This document shows, in pieces, positions 60,473 to 64,000 of a stretch of DNA of 64,000 nt. The position numbers and the translations under genes were made by a program. Within the stretch, counting starts at the first letter, position 1. Every line of letters begins with the position of its first letter. A model generated the notes under the pieces. That model was not told where the DNA came from and ran no database searches. It saw only the letters and a list, made by a program, of their open reading frames with translations. The stretch is from positions 1-64,000 of the forward strand of contig CANLQH010000004.1 of NCBI GenBank assembly GCA_947493285.1, read 5' to 3'. Source of the DNA: an uncultured Tenacibaculum sp. (GTDB lineage Bacteria; Bacteroidota; Bacteroidia; Flavobacteriales; Flavobacteriaceae).

Positions 60473-62392
60473 ATGAAAAAAATAGCATTTCTTTTAGTTA
60501 TTACTTTATCTGTAATTGCCTGTAAAAAAGACAAAGGCTCTTCTAAAGAAGCGATAAAAAAGGTGAAAAAATATACCATCAAACAGATAATGGATAACGA
60601 GAGTGTTTTTGGCGGAAGTTTTTCTCCAGATAAATCAAAACTATTGGTAACCAGTAATCGATCGGGAATCTATAATATGTATACCGTTTCTACTTCAGAT
60701 GGTACATTTACACCGATTACAGCATCAGATAGTTCTTCCGTTTTCGCTCGTTCTTATTTTCCAAAAGATAATAGAATGTTATTTAGTATGGACAATAACG
60801 GAGATGAAATTTATCACATTTTCTTAAGAGAGCTTGATGGCAGTATTAAGGAATTAACGCCCCAAAAAGGAGCCAGAGCTAGTTTTTATGGTTGGTCTAA
60901 AGATGAAAAAAGTTTCTTTTATGCTTCAAACAAAAGAGACAAACGTTTCATGGATATTTACGAAATGGATATTGAAACATTAACCCCTAAAATGATTTAT
61001 GAAAATAAAGAAGGGTATAATGTTGCTGCAATATCTAACAACAAAAACTATTTTGCATTAAGTAAAACCGTAAATACAAATGATCGTGATTTATTTTTAT
61101 ATAACAGGGCATCTAAAAAGAACACAAAAATAAATAAAACACTAAGTGGTAATTCTGCTGCTGATTTTTCTATAGATGATACTAATTTTTATTACACAAC
61201 TGATGCCGACGGAGAATTTGCTAGTTTAATGAAATATAATATTACAAGCAGAGAAATAGAAAAAGTATTACAAAAAAAGTGGGATGTTTCTGGAAGTTAT
61301 TTTACCAATAACGGAAAATACAGAGTTACCTATATAAATGAAGATGCTAAAAATGTAATCGAAGTTTTTGATATTGAAACTGGTAAAAATATTGAGCTTC
61401 CAAACGTAGATGGTAAAAGTATTACCAATGTTGGGTTTTCAAGAGATGAATCTATGATGCGTTTTTATGCGGGAGGTTCTCATACTCCATCTAACCTATA
61501 TGTGTATGATTTAAAAACTAAAAAACAAACACAATTAACAGATGTATTGAACAAAGAAATTGATGGTGCTGATTTGGTAAATGCTAAAGTAATTCGTTAT
61601 CCTTCTTTCGATGGAGTTACCATTCCTGCTATTTATTACTTACCACATCAAGCAACAGAAAACAATAAAGTTCCTGCTTTGGTTTGGGTTCATGGTGGTC
61701 CTGGTGGTCAATCTCGTCAAGGCTTCAATTCAAGAATTCAATACCTAGTAAATCATGGTTATGCTGTTTTAGCAGTAAATAATCGTGGAAGTAGTGGTTA
61801 TGGAAAAACTTTTTTTACCATGGATGACTTAAATCATGGTGAAAAAGATTTACAAGATTGTGTAGAGGGAAAAAATTGGTTAGCAAAACAACCACAAATA
61901 GATGGTGATAAGATTGGAATTATCGGAGGTTCTTATGGGGGATATATGACCATGGCTGCCCTAACCTATACTCCAGAAGAGTTTGCTGTTGGTGTAAATA
62001 TTTTTGGAGTAACTAATTGGATACGTACTTTAAAAAGTATTCCTTCATATTGGGAATCTTTTAGAGAAGCTTTATACAAAGAATTAGGAGATCCACATTC
62101 GGCAGACTCTGTTCGTTTAAAGAGAATCTCACCTTTATTTCACACAGATAAAGTAACCAAGCCGTTAATGGTACTACAAGGTGCAAAAGACCCTAGAGTT
62201 TTACAAGTAGAATCTGATGAAATAGTTGCTGGAGTTAAGAAAAATGGTGTTCCTGTTGAATATGTTCTTTTCGAAGATGAAGGACATGGTTTTGTAAAAA
62301 AGAAAAACCAAATCGAATCGAATAGTCGAATTTTAAAGTTCTTAGATAAATATCTTAAAAAAGAAGAACCTTTACAAAACAATGAATTATAA
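60473..62392 (+). CDS. S9 family prolyl oligopeptidase lipoprotein
   Basis: This 639-aa lipoprotein (Cys17 in SVIACKK) has an N-terminal beta propeller of TolB/WD40-like repeats (about 40-370). An alpha/beta hydrolase domain (about 385-635) follows. The catalytic triad is Ser487 in GGSYGGY, Asp573 in GAKDPRV and His605 in EGHGF, the usual order for S9 enzymes. Such peptidases (DPP IV, acylaminoacyl-peptidase types) cut short peptides, often after proline or removing N-terminal units. It is 40 bases after the BNR-repeat gene and is likely co-transcribed. Exact specificity is unknown. Confidence 0.9.
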   Translation: MKKIAFLLVITLSVIACKKDKGSSKEAIKKVKKYTIKQIMDNESVFGGSFSPDKSKLLVTSNRSGIYNMYTVSTSDGTFTPITASDSSSVFARSYFPKDNRMLFSMDNNGDEIYHIFLRELDGSIKELTPQKGARASFYGWSKDEKSFFYASNKRDKRFMDIYEMDIETLTPKMIYENKEGYNVAAISNNKNYFALSKTVNTNDRDLFLYNRASKKNTKINKTLSGNSAADFSIDDTNFYYTTDADGEFASLMKYNITSREIEKVLQKKWDVSGSYFTNNGKYRVTYINEDAKNVIEVFDIETGKNIELPNVDGKSITNVGFSRDESMMRFYAGGSHTPSNLYVYDLKTKKQTQLTDVLNKEIDGADLVNAKVIRYPSFDGVTIPAIYYLPHQATENNKVPALVWVHGGPGGQSRQGFNSRIQYLVNHGYAVLAVNNRGSSGYGKTFFTMDDLNHGEKDLQDCVEGKNWLAKQPQIDGDKIGIIGGSYGGYMTMAALTYTPEEFAVGVNIFGVTNWIRTLKSIPSYWESFREALYKELGDPHSADSVRLKRISPLFHTDKVTKPLMVLQGAKDPRVLQVESDEIVAGVKKNGVPVEYVLFEDEGHGFVKKKNQIESNSRILKFLDKYLKKEEPLQNNEL

Positions 62393-62410
62393 TTATTAAA
62401 AATAGTTTAG

Positions 62411-62447
62411 TTAAAACCCCTTTGTGTTTTCCACAAAGGGGTTTTAA
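62411..62447. terminator. Bidirectional terminator
   Basis: A 16-bp stem, ttaaaacccctttgtg/cacaaaggggttttaa, with loop ttttc is followed by a T run. It lies between convergent genes. Confidence 0.88.
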
Positions 62448-62451
62448 TTTT

Positions 62452-63156
62452 TTAAGTAAATAAAAGGTAATAAAAAAATATAGCTAATAAATAAACCTGC
62501 GTAACAATCATAAAAATGAATGCCAAGAATATTTGGACACCAATAGCTGTTATCCATTTAATTTGATAAATATGCTTCATCAAATATACAATTAGCATAA
62601 AAGTGATTATCATTAAAAACAACATAAAACCTCCTGAAAAATTAAAAAGCAATGTTATTAATACCAATAGTAAACTTGTCCAATTTGCAGTTCCAAATAA
62701 ATAACAATGTATTGCTAAATTCTCTGCATAATTATATTTTTTTTTTAAAAAAAAATAAGTCACTAACCCTACAACAGGTACAGCAAAAAGATAAATTATA
62801 TTCATCGAAGACATATAAAACTCTTGAGCTAATAAGAATTTTTCGAAAAGTTCAGCATCAAACATTTTTTCAAGTCCTTCAAACATCTTTTTATTCCCTT
62901 TATTAGCATTAGTCATAAAGTCTTTAAATCCTTTATGATAATTAACAAACAAGGTATAAACTGCTACACTAAATAATAAATATTTTAATGGATTAGTTAA
63001 ATATTTTCTATCTTTTGAAGTGTAAATTTTTATTGCTTGAAACGGTTTCTTAAATAATGTAATATAGGTAAACGGAATTCCTTTCTCTAAATTTAAAAAA
63101 GCAAATAATTCAGTTTTTAACTCAGCAATTGATAAATTTTCAATCTCTTCTTCCAT
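62452..63156 (-). CDS. DUF3667-like membrane protein
   Basis: This 234-aa protein starts with a soluble part (1-45). A region like the DUF3667 core follows (TSKDRKYLTNPLKYLLFSVAVYTLF, about 46-70), then membrane helices near 120-138, 150-175, 178-200 and 205-232. The usual zinc-ribbon start of DUF3667 is missing, so it is a shorter version. No function is known. It converges with the S9 peptidase gene on a shared terminator, and it is divergent from the DUF2490 gene. Confidence 0.75.
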   Translation of the reverse strand: MEEEIENLSIAELKTELFAFLNLEKGIPFTYITLFKKPFQAIKIYTSKDRKYLTNPLKYLLFSVAVYTLFVNYHKGFKDFMTNANKGNKKMFEGLEKMFDAELFEKFLLAQEFYMSSMNIIYLFAVPVVGLVTYFFLKKKYNYAENLAIHCYLFGTANWTSLLLVLITLLFNFSGGFMLFLMIITFMLIVYLMKHIYQIKWITAIGVQIFLAFIFMIVTQVYLLAIFFYYLLFT

Positions 63157-63205
63157 AGTTTTTTCATAAAATAGATGTAGGTAAATGTACTATTTTTCAT
63201 ATAAG

Positions 63206-63236
63206 TTTTAAAAAAATCTTCTTTTCCTTATTTTTG
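63206..63236 (+). promoter_or_regulatory. Promoter of the DUF2490 gene
   Basis: A perfect -7 box TAttTTTG (63229-63236) is preceded at 19 bases by a TTTt box. It lies 23 bases ahead of the start codon. Confidence 0.65.
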
Positions 63237-63259
63237 CTCTCTTAATACAATATCTAAAA

Positions 63260-63922
63260 ATGAAAAAGACAATAACCTTTTTATTATTCTTATTAACCAT
63301 TAGTAATTATGCTCAATCAAATCCAGAAAAAGAATTTGGAGCTTGGTATATGTATAATGGCTCACATAAAGTCGCAGATAAATTCAGCTTAAAAACTATG
63401 GCACATTTCCGTTTTTTTGAAATTGGTGATGACATGCAACAATTTATTGGTCGATTAGGTGGTAACTATCAATTTAATAAAACTGTTAGTGCTACTATTG
63501 GGTATGCTTATTTAAGCACCGACCGAACATTTGATGTTTCGAAAGGTGATTTTAGCGATCATCGTATTTACGAAGATTTAAATGTAAAACATAAATTATC
63601 AGATTTAAGTATTGCTCACCGTTTAAGAGCTGAGCAACGTTTTTTTGAATCAAGAACTGGTCATTTTATTCGATATCAATTAGGTTTAAGTTATCCATTA
63701 TCTAAAAAATGGTCAACTTATTTATATGACGAAATTTTCTTTGATTTTGACGGACAATCATACAATCAAAATTGGTTTGGAACTGGTTTAAAATATAAAC
63801 TTTCTGATGTTGTAAAATTACAAGTTGGTTACATGAATATTTCAAATGACGCTAGTAGAAGCTTTGACAGAATTCAATTAGGAATTACTATAAGTACTGA
63901 CCACAGAAAAAAGACTAAGTAA
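63260..63922 (+). CDS. DUF2490 outer-membrane barrel protein
   Basis: This 220-aa protein has a signal peptide (cleavage after NYAQ, residue 19) and an all-beta body matching DUF2490. Evidence is EKEFGAWYMYNGSHKVADKF at the start, alternating strands with aromatic girdles, RLRAEQRFFE and the terminal DRIQLGITISTDHRKK. It is predicted to be a 10- to 12-strand outer-membrane barrel. The family is common in Bacteroidetes and its members have no known substrate. The gene has its own promoter; another gene starts 32 bases after its end. Confidence 0.88.
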   Translation: MKKTITFLLFLLTISNYAQSNPEKEFGAWYMYNGSHKVADKFSLKTMAHFRFFEIGDDMQQFIGRLGGNYQFNKTVSATIGYAYLSTDRTFDVSKGDFSDHRIYEDLNVKHKLSDLSIAHRLRAEQRFFESRTGHFIRYQLGLSYPLSKKWSTYLYDEIFFDFDGQSYNQNWFGTGLKYKLSDVVKLQVGYMNISNDASRSFDRIQLGITISTDHRKKTK

Positions 63923-63954
63923 TTTTCATACTTTAGCAAAAAACTAACATAAAA

Positions 63955-64000
63955 ATGACTGCACCTACTTTTACAAACGATGCTATTGTATTCGGAATCT
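63955..64000 (+). CDS. Partial gene cut by the window end
   Basis: An open frame starts at the ATG at 63955 and runs to the end of the window (15 codons, MTAPTFTNDAIVFGI). The hydrophobic pattern and the TNDAIVFGI run resemble the start of DUF819-type membrane proteins, but too little is present to name it. Confidence 0.5.
   Translation, partial: MTAPTFTNDAIVFGI

Overview
The window is AT-rich and densely coded, and reads as the chromosome of a Flavobacteriaceae bacterium, plausibly a marine one in the Tenacibaculum/Polaribacter range (genus is inference). Supporting signs are the gliding lipoprotein GldI, the bacillithiol gene bshB1, many DUFs typical of Bacteroidetes, few Shine-Dalgarno sites, and several promoters of the Bacteroidetes type TTTG-N(17-21)-TAnnTTTG. 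There is no rRNA, CRISPR array, prophage or intact insertion sequence. Six tRNA genes are present: Gly(TCC), His(GTG), a Ser(GCT)-Pro(TGG)-Arg(TCT) cluster, and Ser(TGA). No gene-free stretch exceeds 300 bases. The longest is the 297-base divergent gyrA/clpC region.

Layout. 1-7 kb: rhomboid protease, LpxL-like acyltransferase, BshB1, MATE exporter, a DUF2520/KdsC pair, and the tRNA cluster. 7-20 kb: 7TM-HD cyclic-dinucleotide phosphodiesterase, thiolase, NlpC/P60 hydrolase, a TPR protein with gyrA, clpC, and a thioredoxin-domain lipoprotein. 20-29 kb: a DUF4870-PadR-PspC-NTF2 operon, then an accessory stretch (amidohydrolase, membrane-tethered XRE regulator, NTF2-beta-lactamase fusion, VanX-like dipeptidase). 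29-39 kb: pdhA-pdhC, a BIG2-DM13 lipoprotein with a barrel protein, an NTF2-DJ-1 fusion next to a membrane AraC regulator, DinB, Crp/Fnr and aroC. 39-44 kb: PAP2 phosphatase, three peptidyl-prolyl isomerase lipoproteins including GldI, a DHH phosphoesterase, and ndk.

44-53 kb: a catabolic neighbourhood. An HglS-type 2-oxoadipate dioxygenase/decarboxylase is followed by an Lrp regulator, a Dph6-like ATPase, a YdiJ-type FAD/FeS D-2-hydroxyglutarate dehydrogenase and an MFS transporter broken by a single-base frameshift, then a CtlX-type hydrolase. Together HglS and the YdiJ-type enzyme would convert 2-oxoadipate to 2-oxoglutarate, the end of a lysine degradation route.

53-57 kb: two thioredoxin-fold proteins, an S1/P1 nuclease, and the most unusual locus, a tightly packed operon. 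It encodes an SPFH membrane protein, a glycine-zipper microprotein, a DUF4177 protein, a PH-like membrane protein, a possible 21-aa membrane peptide and an Arc-type ribbon-helix-helix protein. Three 11-base tandem repeats lie over its promoter and look like an operator for the terminal Arc-type protein. 57-64 kb: a large BNR-repeat secreted protein, an S9 peptidase lipoprotein, DUF3667 and DUF2490 membrane proteins, and the first codons of a further gene.
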